Below are positions 53,718 to 62,955 of a DNA stretch of 64,000 nucleotides, piece after piece. This DNA comes from Chitinophagaceae bacterium BSSC1. Lineage in GTDB: Bacteria > Bacteroidota > Bacteroidia > Chitinophagales > Chitinophagaceae. The translations under genes and the position numbers were made by a program. The DNA lies in assembly GCA_002256435.1 (NCBI GenBank), contig NKJC01000004.1, forward strand, positions 186,001-250,000. The letters run 5' to 3'. The notes under the pieces were generated by a model. It was given only the letters and a program-made list of their open reading frames with translations, had not been told where the DNA came from and did not search any database. How positions within the stretch are numbered: the stretch's first letter is position 1; the number at the start of each line of letters is the position of its first letter.

Positions 53718-56700
53718 TTAATTTTTTACAGCAGGCTTTGAATAGGCTGGGTGTTTTAGATTGTGTTTGGGCTCTAGTTCAACCAAACGCAGCACTTCTT
53801 GTACCGCTCTTTCTAGCTGCAGATCCCTACCTTTTGAAACAGAGATGGCGTCAATTTTTTGTTCAATATCTGGACTAACACCAACATTTTCTGCTACCCA
53901 TTTTTGAGCAACAGGGTCATAAACGGCGTTGTCTGGAGCGGTAACAGTACCACCATCAATCATTCTATAGTGCACAGAAGATTTAACCAAACCACCCCAT
54001 GTTCTTGTACCAATCAAAGGACCAATTTTTTGGTGTTGAAATACCCAAGGGAAAAAGTCTCCACCTGATCCAGCCAATTCATTGATCAGCAATGCCTTGG
54101 GACCTAGATTACCTGAAGGCAATTGGAAAGGAACCCCATTAGGTACTTCATTGGTTAATGCAGCACGTAATCTTCTAGCCATTAAGTCTACCATATAATC
54201 ATCCAATAAACCACCGCCATTAAAGCGTTCATCAATGACCATTCCTTCCTTGTCTTGTTGTGCAAAATAATAGCGGTTAAAAGATACAAAACCAGGTCCG
54301 CCAGTATTGGGAACCCATGCATACCCCAATTTTCCTTTAGATAATTCTTCTACTTTTCTTCTATTGTCTTCTACCCATGCCCTTTGTCTTAAACCAAACT
54401 CATCAGCAACGGGCTGCATTTTAATAGTCCATGCTCCAGCCGTATCAGGTTTAGAATTGATTAATAATTGGGTTTGTTTGCCCGCTTTGCCGTCTAATAA
54501 AGCAAAAGGATCCATATTAGCATTTAGTGCTTTCCCATCAATAGCTAAAATGAAATTTCCTTCCTGCACTTTTAACCCGGGTTGGTCCAAAGGTGCTACC
54601 AGTCCTGGGTTCCAGCTTTCTGTAGTATAGATTCTTTTTATTTTCCAATAGCCGGATTCTTGTACTAGGTCTGAACCTAAAACTCCTACAGTATTATTTT
54701 CCAAGGCAGGGAAATCGCCACCGCCAACAAAACTATGACCAACAGAAAGTTCTCCATTTACTTGGTCAAGAATATAGGTAAGGTCTTTTCTATGACGGAT
54801 ATATGGAACCAAGGGCGCATAGCGTTCATATACTTCCTGCCAATTTCTACCATGCATATTTGGGTCATAGAAATAGTCCCTTTCATAACGCCATGTTTCT
54901 TCAAAAATTTGTTTCCATTCTTCCTGTCTATTGAGCTTCATGTTCAAATTCACAGATACATTCCCATCAGCAGGAGAAGGTGGTCTGCTGGTTGCAACCA
55001 CGCGCCAAGAAGGCCCAGATTTAAAAAGAATTTTTTCTCCGTTAGCAGAAACATATACTTGAGAAGCGCCTTTGGCAAATTCATCCAATTTCTTTCCTTC
55101 AATTGTGAACTTGCTCAATATTGGTCCAGCTCCAATAAATACGGAGCCCTTAGGTCCAGCCAACATTAAATCATATTCCCCAACAGGTATGGGCAAGGCA
55201 ATGGTTCTTCTATCTATTTGCTCAAAGTCAATTTTAACTGCTTTTGCATCGGTAGTATCTTTAGGCTTCTTGGGCTCCTTAATAGTGCTATCTGGTTCAT
55301 CATCACTTTTTAAAGGGAATGGATAAGCATCATCTTTTCTTAGTACTGTAACATAAGCTCCAAAACTAGGTTTGGCTTGCATAGAACTGGTATTGGCCCA
55401 TCCAGAACCCAATGCCAGATTGGTACTAGCTAAAAAGTACAAATGCCTGCCGTCTCTATCCCATGCTGGTTGACTTGCATCGGCCATAGCATCACTGATA
55501 GGTGTTGTTTTACCAGTAACTAAATTCCAAACGGTAATTCTCTTAAATTGATTGGTGCCTGATTTTGCATAAGCCAACCATTTGCTATCAGGAGACCATG
55601 TAATACCCATTTCTCCTCTTTGAATATTAGCTCCACCAATATCTGCGGTTTGAATTTTTCCAGTTGCTAATTCTATTACTTGAATTCGAACATCGTCATC
55701 TACAAATGCAATCCATTTGCCATCCGGAGACCAGGTTGGTTCCCAACCCAATTTAGAAATACCGATACTGATTTTTTTCAATGGGCTTTTTCCAAACTGA
55801 TCTGTGATCACCAATTGATAGCCCTTGCCTCCTTCATCACTAAACCATGCAATCTGTCTTCCGTCTGGACTCCAAAGGGGTTGGCGGTCTGCAGCACCAG
55901 AGCTATTGCTCAAGTTTAAAGCGTCTCCATTTTCAACTGGAACAGTAAAGATTTCTCCACGAGCTTCTACTAAAATTCTTTTGCCGGTGGGCGATAGGGA
56001 GGCGTTGGTAGCCCTACTGCTAACGTTTTCCCACTTGGTTTCAGCCCAAGGAAAATCACCTTTTACTTCAATGTCTATTTGTTTGCCATTGCCATTATTG
56101 GGGTCCAGTAAATAGATATTGCCACTCCATTCATACACCAAATCCTTACCATTTGTTGACAACCATTTTATATCCGTATCCTTGAGTTTGGTGACTTGTT
56201 TTAAACTGGCATTTTTGCTATCGTACTGCCAGATATTCATATTAAAATCTCTGTCTGATAAAAAGTATACTTGGTTATTCAACCACAATGGTTGCAGATC
56301 CATAGTGCGTTCATTGGGCAGATTGGTTTCTTTGAGTGTTTCCAAATCCAAGATTTGCAAAGCCGTATTTTGTCCGCCACGATAATTCCGCCATTCCCTG
56401 TCCCAGCGGTTCATTCTATCTATGACTATTTGCTTGCCATTGGCAGAGAACTGCCCATTAAAAGCCCAAGGCGCAGGCAATAGGGTAGAAGCTCCACCAA
56501 CAACAGGTACGGTCCACAATCTGGCATAATCACTTGGGGCTGTTTCTCTTACACTGGCATACAAAACGGACTTGCCGTCTGTTGTCCAGCCTCTAGCAAA
56601 TGCGTCTTCTGGATACCAAGTTAATCTATTGGGAACGCCACCTTCTGTAGACACTACATATACGGCAGTAACACCAGATCTATTTGAGCTAAATGCCAAT

Positions 56701-56936
56701 AATTTTCCATCCGGTGAAAAATGAGGATCAGATTCAACTGCAGCAGTACTGGTGATTCTTTTGGCTTCTCCACCCGTGAGTGGGCTGATCCAAATATCCG
56801 CACCGTAAACAAAAGCCACATGGGTTTTACTAATACTTGGCTCTCTCAATAGTCTGGTAGACTGTGCTAATAAAGTAGTTTGAAAAAATGTCAATACTAG
56901 GATTGACCAGATTCTTTGGTTAAATAGTAGACGCAT
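53718..56936 (-). CDS. Tricorn protease homologue (S41 family)
   Basis: 1072 residues with a signal peptide (about 1-25). The first half contains WD40-like and PD40 beta-propeller repeats (SPDGKLLAFSS, WSPDGRQIAWFSDE, WSPDGKWIAFV). A helical C1 domain, PDZ domain (about 760-840) and the S41 catalytic core follow, with Ser957 in INELAGSGGDFFPW and Glu in WVAENVGVSPDIE. In archaea tricorn trims peptides from the proteasome; the bacterial homologue here is exported and probably degrades peptides in the periplasm or outside. Single gene with its own terminator. Confidence 0.93.
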   Translation of the reverse strand: MRLLFNQRIWSILVLTFFQTTLLAQSTRLLREPSISKTHVAFVYGADIWISPLTGGEAKRITSTAAVESDPHFSPDGKLLAFSSNRSGVTAVYVVSTEGGVPNRLTWYPEDAFARGWTTDGKSVLYASVRETAPSDYARLWTVPVVGGASTLLPAPWAFNGQFSANGKQIVIDRMNRWDREWRNYRGGQNTALQILDLETLKETNLPNERTMDLQPLWLNNQVYFLSDRDFNMNIWQYDSKNASLKQVTKLKDTDIKWLSTNGKDLVYEWSGNIYLLDPNNGNGKQIDIEVKGDFPWAETKWENVSSRATNASLSPTGKRILVEARGEIFTVPVENGDALNLSNSSGAADRQPLWSPDGRQIAWFSDEGGKGYQLVITDQFGKSPLKKISIGISKLGWEPTWSPDGKWIAFVDDDVRIQVIELATGKIQTADIGGANIQRGEMGITWSPDSKWLAYAKSGTNQFKRITVWNLVTGKTTPISDAMADASQPAWDRDGRHLYFLASTNLALGSGWANTSSMQAKPSFGAYVTVLRKDDAYPFPLKSDDEPDSTIKEPKKPKDTTDAKAVKIDFEQIDRRTIALPIPVGEYDLMLAGPKGSVFIGAGPILSKFTIEGKKLDEFAKGASQVYVSANGEKILFKSGPSWRVVATSRPPSPADGNVSVNLNMKLNRQEEWKQIFEETWRYERDYFYDPNMHGRNWQEVYERYAPLVPYIRHRKDLTYILDQVNGELSVGHSFVGGGDFPALENNTVGVLGSDLVQESGYWKIKRIYTTESWNPGLVAPLDQPGLKVQEGNFILAIDGKALNANMDPFALLDGKAGKQTQLLINSKPDTAGAWTIKMQPVADEFGLRQRAWVEDNRRKVEELSKGKLGYAWVPNTGGPGFVSFNRYYFAQQDKEGMVIDERFNGGGLLDDYMVDLMARRLRAALTNEVPNGVPFQLPSGNLGPKALLINELAGSGGDFFPWVFQHQKIGPLIGTRTWGGLVKSSVHYRMIDGGTVTAPDNAVYDPVAQKWVAENVGVSPDIEQKIDAISVSKGRDLQLERAVQEVLRLVELEPKHNLKHPAYSKPAVKN

Positions 56937-56990
56937 GTAAATGAATTGAGTTTAAATTGGGAGCGTTTCCCCCTCAATAAATTAACTGCA

Positions 56991-59900
56991 TTATTTTGGA
57001 ATCACCAAGTGGATGGTACCAGTGGTTTTTCCATTGTCTAATAGAACATAGTAAATACCTGGAGCCAAACCGCTAACCTGTATACGGTTGGTCTTTAATT
57101 TGGTATTGAAATTCTGTAATACACGGCCTTCCGGCGATATCAATTTGATATTAAAACTACTTAAAGGAGCTTCGCTAAATTCTACAAAAGCATTGGAGGG
57201 TGCCGGATTGGGATATACTTTAACGGTAACACCATCAAACCAAACCCTTGGTAGAGCAAGATCATAAATGGCACTAGTATCGGCGCAGCCAGCTGCATTT
57301 ACTACACGCACTTTATAGAAGCCAGAAGCCAAAGGAACAAATTTATAATCCTTTACATCAGATAAGAATTTGGTGTATAACCACCATTGGTATTTTGAAA
57401 AACCAGACTGAGTTACCAATTCCTTGCCATTCCAGCTAATAGTTGGAGGTGCTGGATTGGAATTATTGACAACAGTTACAGGTTTGGAACGGGTTTCACA
57501 ACCATCCTTTCCGTTATTGTTTACCGCAATATATCGGCCTGATTGTTTTACCGGAAAGGTTGGATTGGTACCAATAGAGGTGGTGGATACTTGTTCATTG
57601 ATCCAATACATACCTGTAATAACTGTACTATACAAAACCACACTGTCACCATCGCAAATATTCAAGGGAGAATAGTAATTAATCACAGGTGTAATAGGAA
57701 CAGGATTCATTTCTATTTTAATCAAATTACTAGCTGAACTAAAACAGCCATTCAACTTATTAACTGCTGAATAGATACCAGATTTTTTTGCTGCAAAAAC
57801 ATCAGTAGTGGCACCTGTGATATCTGCATTGTTTAAACGCCATTGAATGTTCTTACTATCTGATTTTAACATCACACTATCTCCTTCACAACGTACAGTA
57901 GCGCCACTGCTATTAATACTTGGAACTGTAGTAATTGATGTAACCTGTATTTCAACAGGATTTGATTCTAGAAAACCAGTATTGTATAAAGTTCTTACCG
58001 TATAAATGCCACTTGTCTTTGCGTAAAAGGTTTGTTTGTTTGCTCCTGTAATCAATGTGCCATTCAAATACCATTGGTTACTAATAGTAGAACTAGTAGT
58101 GAGTTTAACGCTGTCTCCCAAACAAATTTTATTGGTAGCACTACTAGAAGTGATGGTTGGTTTTGAAGCCAGAATACTATTTCCTACTGCGTCAAATCTA
58201 AAATCCCAAATACCTCTGCCATAGGTAGCAAACCTTGCCGTACTTGAGCCTGCAATATATTCTACTGACCAATAAGCCTGAATAGGCGTGCCTGTTCCAA
58301 TGAGTGAGAACCATTTGTTTTGTGATGGAATATAAGCATAGGGCCCAGCTTCTGTAGCAGCTATAATCAAAGATTCATCAGAGATAGCAGACAATTGAAA
58401 CACTGCCGTACTAGGCATGCCACTGCTAATAGAACTAAAGCTTGTACCGCCATCAGTAGACCTATATACCGGCGCATTGGAATAGCCACTACCAGCAAAA
58501 TAAACTATATTTTTATTTATACTAGAAGGGTAGAGTACGGCACCATTAAATGCCTGTGGTACGGGGCCCGTAAACCCACTTGATTTTTGCCAATCTGTAC
58601 CGCGATTGGTACTGTAAAAAAGTGTACCATCGGCGGTAGCCACATAAATTCTATTGGTATCAACAGGTGAAACAGCTACTGCGGAAATGCCCGATTTTCC
58701 ATCCTGGCTATTGGCTTTAAAATCATAATTAAATTGGGTTCTAGTAGTCTTAATGGCTCCCGGATTAGTATCATCGGTAACGGATAATCTAATTAAATAA
58801 CTACCATCTCCATTATTCAAATCGCCACCACCAATAAACACAGAATTGCTGGCAGGATTCCCATTGTCACAAATAGGAAACATCCATCCCGAATTGGGTC
58901 TATAGGTACCAGGAATTTTAGCTACTAAATTCACAATGCTTTGGCTATTGGGAAAATAATCAATTACCCCATTAGGTGCTTGTGCATACAATTTTTTGCC
59001 ACCTAAAGAGTAAGCCATTTTGCCATAATTCCCCGTTTTTAATTGCGTAAAATTCAGCAGGCCATTGGCACCAATAGTAGCACTTTTTTGAATGCCTTGG
59101 TCACGTGCTCCTGCAAAAATTATAGAAGTATCTGTTGGAGAAGTTTTGGTTTCATGGTACTGCGCATTGTTTACGCCAGTCATGCTAATATTATAAGTGG
59201 CTTCTCCAAAATTGTTACTAATATAAGCCCCACCTCCAGTAGAAATGACCATGAATTCAGTGCCATTCACGTCTTTAAAATATTTGAAATAAGTGATGTC
59301 TGCGTGCAGTTTTAAGGCTGCACTAGTCAAGTATTCTGAAGAACTATTGACCTTGGTAAAATTTAAACCTCTGTCTTTACTTCTGTATGCTTCAACTTCT
59401 CCAATGATGATTTGTGTTGTATCAGTTTGAGAAACTTCACCTCCGGCGTCACCTGCTTTAACGGGTAAGGTATTAATCAATTGCCAATTCAATCCATCGT
59501 CAAAAGAATTATAGAGTTGATCTCCATCTTGAATGGCATACATGGTTCTATTACTTGATTTGGCTGAACCAAAAAAACTAGTGCTTGTATTTGCAAAAAG
59601 CAAACCGGTCATGGTTTGAGAGGTAGGTAAGGTAGTCTCTGGTAAGAGTTTATACATACTATAACTCTGCTGCATCAAAAAGACAAAATTTTGGTTAGCA
59701 GGTTTCCATAGTCTAACCGTTTTAATGGGTGCATCTGGCAGTGTTAGGATCTTTTGAAAACTGCTTCCCTTATCCGTTGATTTGAATAGCATGATGCTAG
59801 GTCCAAATGGGCTAGTATTCCACATCCGGCATACATAATAAATAGTATTATTAGCATCATTCAATACCTCCATATCACCTGGTGTACCAAAATCGTAGAA

Positions 59901-60446
59901 ATAATCCATATTGCTATTCTGAAAGGTTTTTCCTTCATCATCAGAATAAACCAATTGGTTTCCAACTGCGGATAACAATCTGTTCTTGGTACTTGAAGTG
60001 GGTACAATTTTAATCAGATTGCTAAAACTGGATTTATCATTCAGTAATTCCCATCCATTCCCAGCCCTAGGAGTTCTCCAAAGACTATTGCCTCCAGAGA
60101 TAAAATATAGTTTATCATTGGCCTTGTCGTAATCACAATTCAACAATCGGCCTGTTTGGTTATAAGTTCCTTTTTCAACCCAAGTACCCAAAATATAACT
60201 ATTGGCAAAGGTTTCACTAGTAGCTGTTCTTACAATACTGCCTGAAAGATTCATCCATTTCTGCTTTGCATTGGAAGCTTCTATTTGACGCCAATTGACA
60301 TCTGGCGCGGAGCGATGCATTTGTTCATACCATTTAGCAAAAGCGGCATCTTGACTATTAGCTGTGGTTGCATTTTGTGCAAGACATTGGATAGATACAA
60401 AAACTAAGGATGCAATTAAGAATAATATGTTCAGGCCATTTTTTAT
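56991..60446 (-). CDS. T9SS-secreted BNR/Ig-like repeat protein, probable ATA start
   Basis: About 1151 residues from the proposed start. BNR (Asp-box) segments such as STDGGTSFSS and SKDRGLNFTK form a propeller-like part (to about residue 720), Ig-like segments with paired Cys-containing loops follow, and a T9SS sorting domain (VYPNPAPSN to the end) closes the protein. The first ATG is at 60320, but 42 residues upstream in the same frame encode an excellent signal peptide (KNGLNILFLIASLVFVSIQCLAQ). No ATG, GTG or TTG precedes it before the stop at 60483; ATA at 60446 is the best placed codon. Single leftward gene. Confidence 0.8.
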   Translation of the reverse strand: MKNGLNILFLIASLVFVSIQCLAQNATTANSQDAAFAKWYEQMHRSAPDVNWRQIEASNAKQKWMNLSGSIVRTATSETFANSYILGTWVEKGTYNQTGRLLNCDYDKANDKLYFISGGNSLWRTPRAGNGWELLNDKSSFSNLIKIVPTSSTKNRLLSAVGNQLVYSDDEGKTFQNSNMDYFYDFGTPGDMEVLNDANNTIYYVCRMWNTSPFGPSIMLFKSTDKGSSFQKILTLPDAPIKTVRLWKPANQNFVFLMQQSYSMYKLLPETTLPTSQTMTGLLFANTSTSFFGSAKSSNRTMYAIQDGDQLYNSFDDGLNWQLINTLPVKAGDAGGEVSQTDTTQIIIGEVEAYRSKDRGLNFTKVNSSSEYLTSAALKLHADITYFKYFKDVNGTEFMVISTGGGAYISNNFGEATYNISMTGVNNAQYHETKTSPTDTSIIFAGARDQGIQKSATIGANGLLNFTQLKTGNYGKMAYSLGGKKLYAQAPNGVIDYFPNSQSIVNLVAKIPGTYRPNSGWMFPICDNGNPASNSVFIGGGDLNNGDGSYLIRLSVTDDTNPGAIKTTRTQFNYDFKANSQDGKSGISAVAVSPVDTNRIYVATADGTLFYSTNRGTDWQKSSGFTGPVPQAFNGAVLYPSSINKNIVYFAGSGYSNAPVYRSTDGGTSFSSISSGMPSTAVFQLSAISDESLIIAATEAGPYAYIPSQNKWFSLIGTGTPIQAYWSVEYIAGSSTARFATYGRGIWDFRFDAVGNSILASKPTITSSSATNKICLGDSVKLTTSSTISNQWYLNGTLITGANKQTFYAKTSGIYTVRTLYNTGFLESNPVEIQVTSITTVPSINSSGATVRCEGDSVMLKSDSKNIQWRLNNADITGATTDVFAAKKSGIYSAVNKLNGCFSSASNLIKIEMNPVPITPVINYYSPLNICDGDSVVLYSTVITGMYWINEQVSTTSIGTNPTFPVKQSGRYIAVNNNGKDGCETRSKPVTVVNNSNPAPPTISWNGKELVTQSGFSKYQWWLYTKFLSDVKDYKFVPLASGFYKVRVVNAAGCADTSAIYDLALPRVWFDGVTVKVYPNPAPSNAFVEFSEAPLSSFNIKLISPEGRVLQNFNTKLKTNRIQVSGLAPGIYYVLLDNGKTTGTIHLVIPK

Positions 60447-60628
60447 AGCTAGTGATTTAGGGGTTTTAGTGGGTTTACCTTGCTAAATTAGTTGAACTAC
60501 CCCAATTAAAGCCTACCCAGTTTTTGGTATTTTCTAAATCCGGACCAATTTGAGCCTTTTTTATTTATATTGGGAACTAAACGATTGAGCCTTGCAGCAT
60601 TGTGGGGCTAGTAAACTGCAACTGCCTT
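60447..60628. other. Divergent intergenic region
   Basis: 182 bp between the BNR/Ig-like gene and the cytochrome-DUF1549 gene. The frame of the leftward gene has a TAG stop at 60483-60485. I see no clear TTG/TAnnTTTG promoter in either direction. Confidence 0.5.
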
Positions 60629-62953
60629 ATGCGGATATCAAAATTAAAAACCATCATTGTGGGATTTGCCTTTTTGGCAATTGCTGCTGGCTATTTTTCT
60701 TGCCAAACAGCTACTAGCCATCAAGAATCTTTACCTGATCAGGTGAGTTATAATTATGATATCCGTCCCATTCTTTCTGACAAATGTTTTAATTGCCATG
60801 GGCCAGACGCCAATAAACGGGAAGCAGGGCTAAGATTAGATATTGGTGCAGAAGCTTTTAAGGCTTTGCAAGAGCATCCAACCAAACATGCCATTGTTCC
60901 TGGAAAACCAGAAGCGTCTGAACTATACTTAAGAATCACATCTAAGGATACAGGTCTGCAAATGCCCTCTATTAAAAGCAGATTGCCTAGGTTAACCCAA
61001 CATGAAACTGATCTAATTAAAAAATGGATAGAACAAGGTGCCAAGTACGAACCTCATTGGGCCTTTGTAGCTCCTGTTAAACCTGAATTGCCCAAAATTG
61101 ATGATAAGTCATGGGTAATCAATGAGTTGGACTATTTTGTATTGGCCAAAATGCAATCTAAGGGCTTGAGTCCCAATCCAATTGCTGATAAAGAAAGGTT
61201 GTTAAAGAGACTATATATAGACTTGATTGGATTATTGCCAAACCCCAAGGAAACAGAACAGTTCTTGGGTAATGCTGATCCCAAAGCCTATGAAAAAACC
61301 ATTGACCAGTTATTGGCCCGTCCTCAATTTGGTGAGAAAATGGCTATTGGGTGGTTAGATATTGCACGCTACGCTGATTCACACGGCTATCAAGATGATA
61401 ATTATAGATCCCAATGGCCTTGGCGTGATTGGGTAATTCATGCTTTTAATAAGAACTTACCTTATGATAGTTTTATCACTTGGCAGTTAGCTGGAGACTT
61501 GTTACCCCATGCTACCAAGGAGCAATTATTGGCAACCGGTTTTAACCGCAATCACAAGATTACCGAAGAAGGCGGTGTTATTGATGAAGAATATAGGGTC
61601 CAATATGTTGATGATAGAACTGCCACACTGGGTAGATCCCTTTTAGCCATGACTGTAGAATGCGCCAAATGTCATGACCACAAATATGATCCCATTTCAC
61701 AAAAGGATTATTATCAATTATCTGCTTTTTTTAATAGTGTGAAAGAAAAGGGTTTGGAATCTACTGTGGGTGGGCCTGATACATGGGCTAAGCATCCAAG
61801 AATGCAGATAACACAAGAAGATTTGAAAACAACCCTTTCTTTTGTTCATGCTTTGGATACCAATAAATTAGAAGTCTCTGTGATGGGAGATTTAGATACC
61901 ATGCGCAAAACTTATGTATTAACCAGAGGCGCTTATGATGCCAAAGCAGAGGAGGTAACAGCTTCAACACCCATTTCTATTCTTTCATTCAATGCTCAGT
62001 TACCTGCCAATAGGCTTGGGTTAGCTAAATGGTTATTTGATCCCAAAAATCCATTAACGGCAAGGGTCTATGTAAACAGAATCTGGCAAGAGTTTTTTGG
62101 AAGAGGATTGGTCAAAACAGTTGCGGATTTTGGTATGCAAGGAGAATTGCCCACCAATCCAGCATTATTAGATTGGCTGGCCGTTGATTTTAGAGAACAT
62201 GGTTGGAATATCAAAAGATTGGTCAAGCAAATGCTCATGAGTGCTACTTACCAACAGGCAAGTAATATGAGTAAGGAAAAATTAGAAAAAGATCCATTGA
62301 ACCTGTATTTGTCGTATGCGCCTAGACTGCGTTATCCTGCAGAAATTATTAGAGATATGTTACTAGGTAGTAGTGGATTGCTAAATACTAGTATTGGTGG
62401 TCCAAGTGTGAAACCATATCAACCACCTGGGCTTTGGGAAATGGCTACTTCCGGAAGGGGAATCCTTAAAAAATACGTTCAGGATACAGGTGCAGCTTTG
62501 TATAGAAGGGGTATTTATACCTTTATCAAAAGAACGGTTCCACCGCCATCTATGATGTTGTTTGATGGCAGTAACAGAGATGAATGTCAAGTATCTAGGT
62601 ATAGAACCAATACGCCATTGCAAGCCCTGATTATGTTGAATGATCCAACAGTCATAGAAGCGTCTAAAGCACTATCGGATCAGTTATTGATGCAGCAAAA
62701 AAATCCCAAAGCCTTAATAGAGACTGCTTTTCAAACCATACTTTGTAGAAAACCCAGTGAGCAAGAAATGACAGCATTACTGTCTTATTGGGATCAAGCC
62801 AAAAAGGAATGGAACGGTAAATCAAAAGAATGGGACAAGACTTTAGCTATTGGTGCATATCAGCCCAAAACCAAGAATAAATTAGACTTGGTGGTTAGTA
62901 TGCAAACCATTCAATTAATGTATAATATGCAGGAAGCTATTACCAAAACCTGA
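60629..62953 (+). CDS. Planctomycete-type cytochrome c / DUF1549 / DUF1553 lipoprotein
   Basis: 774 residues from the ATG at 60629, with a lipoprotein signal (FLAIAAGYFSC). An in-frame GTG at 60602 would add nine residues before this signal and is less likely. The cytochrome domain (about 40-150) has a standard CFNCH motif; DUF1549 (about 165-370) ends with a second haem-like ECAKCHDHKYDP; DUF1553 (about 470-740) follows. The family is exported and commonly paired with DUF1501, as here (2 bp to the next gene). Role unknown; redox or glycan-related roles have been proposed for the family. Confidence 0.9.
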   Translation: MRISKLKTIIVGFAFLAIAAGYFSCQTATSHQESLPDQVSYNYDIRPILSDKCFNCHGPDANKREAGLRLDIGAEAFKALQEHPTKHAIVPGKPEASELYLRITSKDTGLQMPSIKSRLPRLTQHETDLIKKWIEQGAKYEPHWAFVAPVKPELPKIDDKSWVINELDYFVLAKMQSKGLSPNPIADKERLLKRLYIDLIGLLPNPKETEQFLGNADPKAYEKTIDQLLARPQFGEKMAIGWLDIARYADSHGYQDDNYRSQWPWRDWVIHAFNKNLPYDSFITWQLAGDLLPHATKEQLLATGFNRNHKITEEGGVIDEEYRVQYVDDRTATLGRSLLAMTVECAKCHDHKYDPISQKDYYQLSAFFNSVKEKGLESTVGGPDTWAKHPRMQITQEDLKTTLSFVHALDTNKLEVSVMGDLDTMRKTYVLTRGAYDAKAEEVTASTPISILSFNAQLPANRLGLAKWLFDPKNPLTARVYVNRIWQEFFGRGLVKTVADFGMQGELPTNPALLDWLAVDFREHGWNIKRLVKQMLMSATYQQASNMSKEKLEKDPLNLYLSYAPRLRYPAEIIRDMLLGSSGLLNTSIGGPSVKPYQPPGLWEMATSGRGILKKYVQDTGAALYRRGIYTFIKRTVPPPSMMLFDGSNRDECQVSRYRTNTPLQALIMLNDPTVIEASKALSDQLLMQQKNPKALIETAFQTILCRKPSEQEMTALLSYWDQAKKEWNGKSKEWDKTLAIGAYQPKTKNKLDLVVSMQTIQLMYNMQEAITKT

Positions 62954-62955
62954 TT

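Noticed and set aside
53859..56483. Several rightward frames of 60-144 residues opposite the tricorn homologue
   Set aside because: They are antisense shadows with no recognisable domain; the leftward frame has full S41 and propeller motifs.
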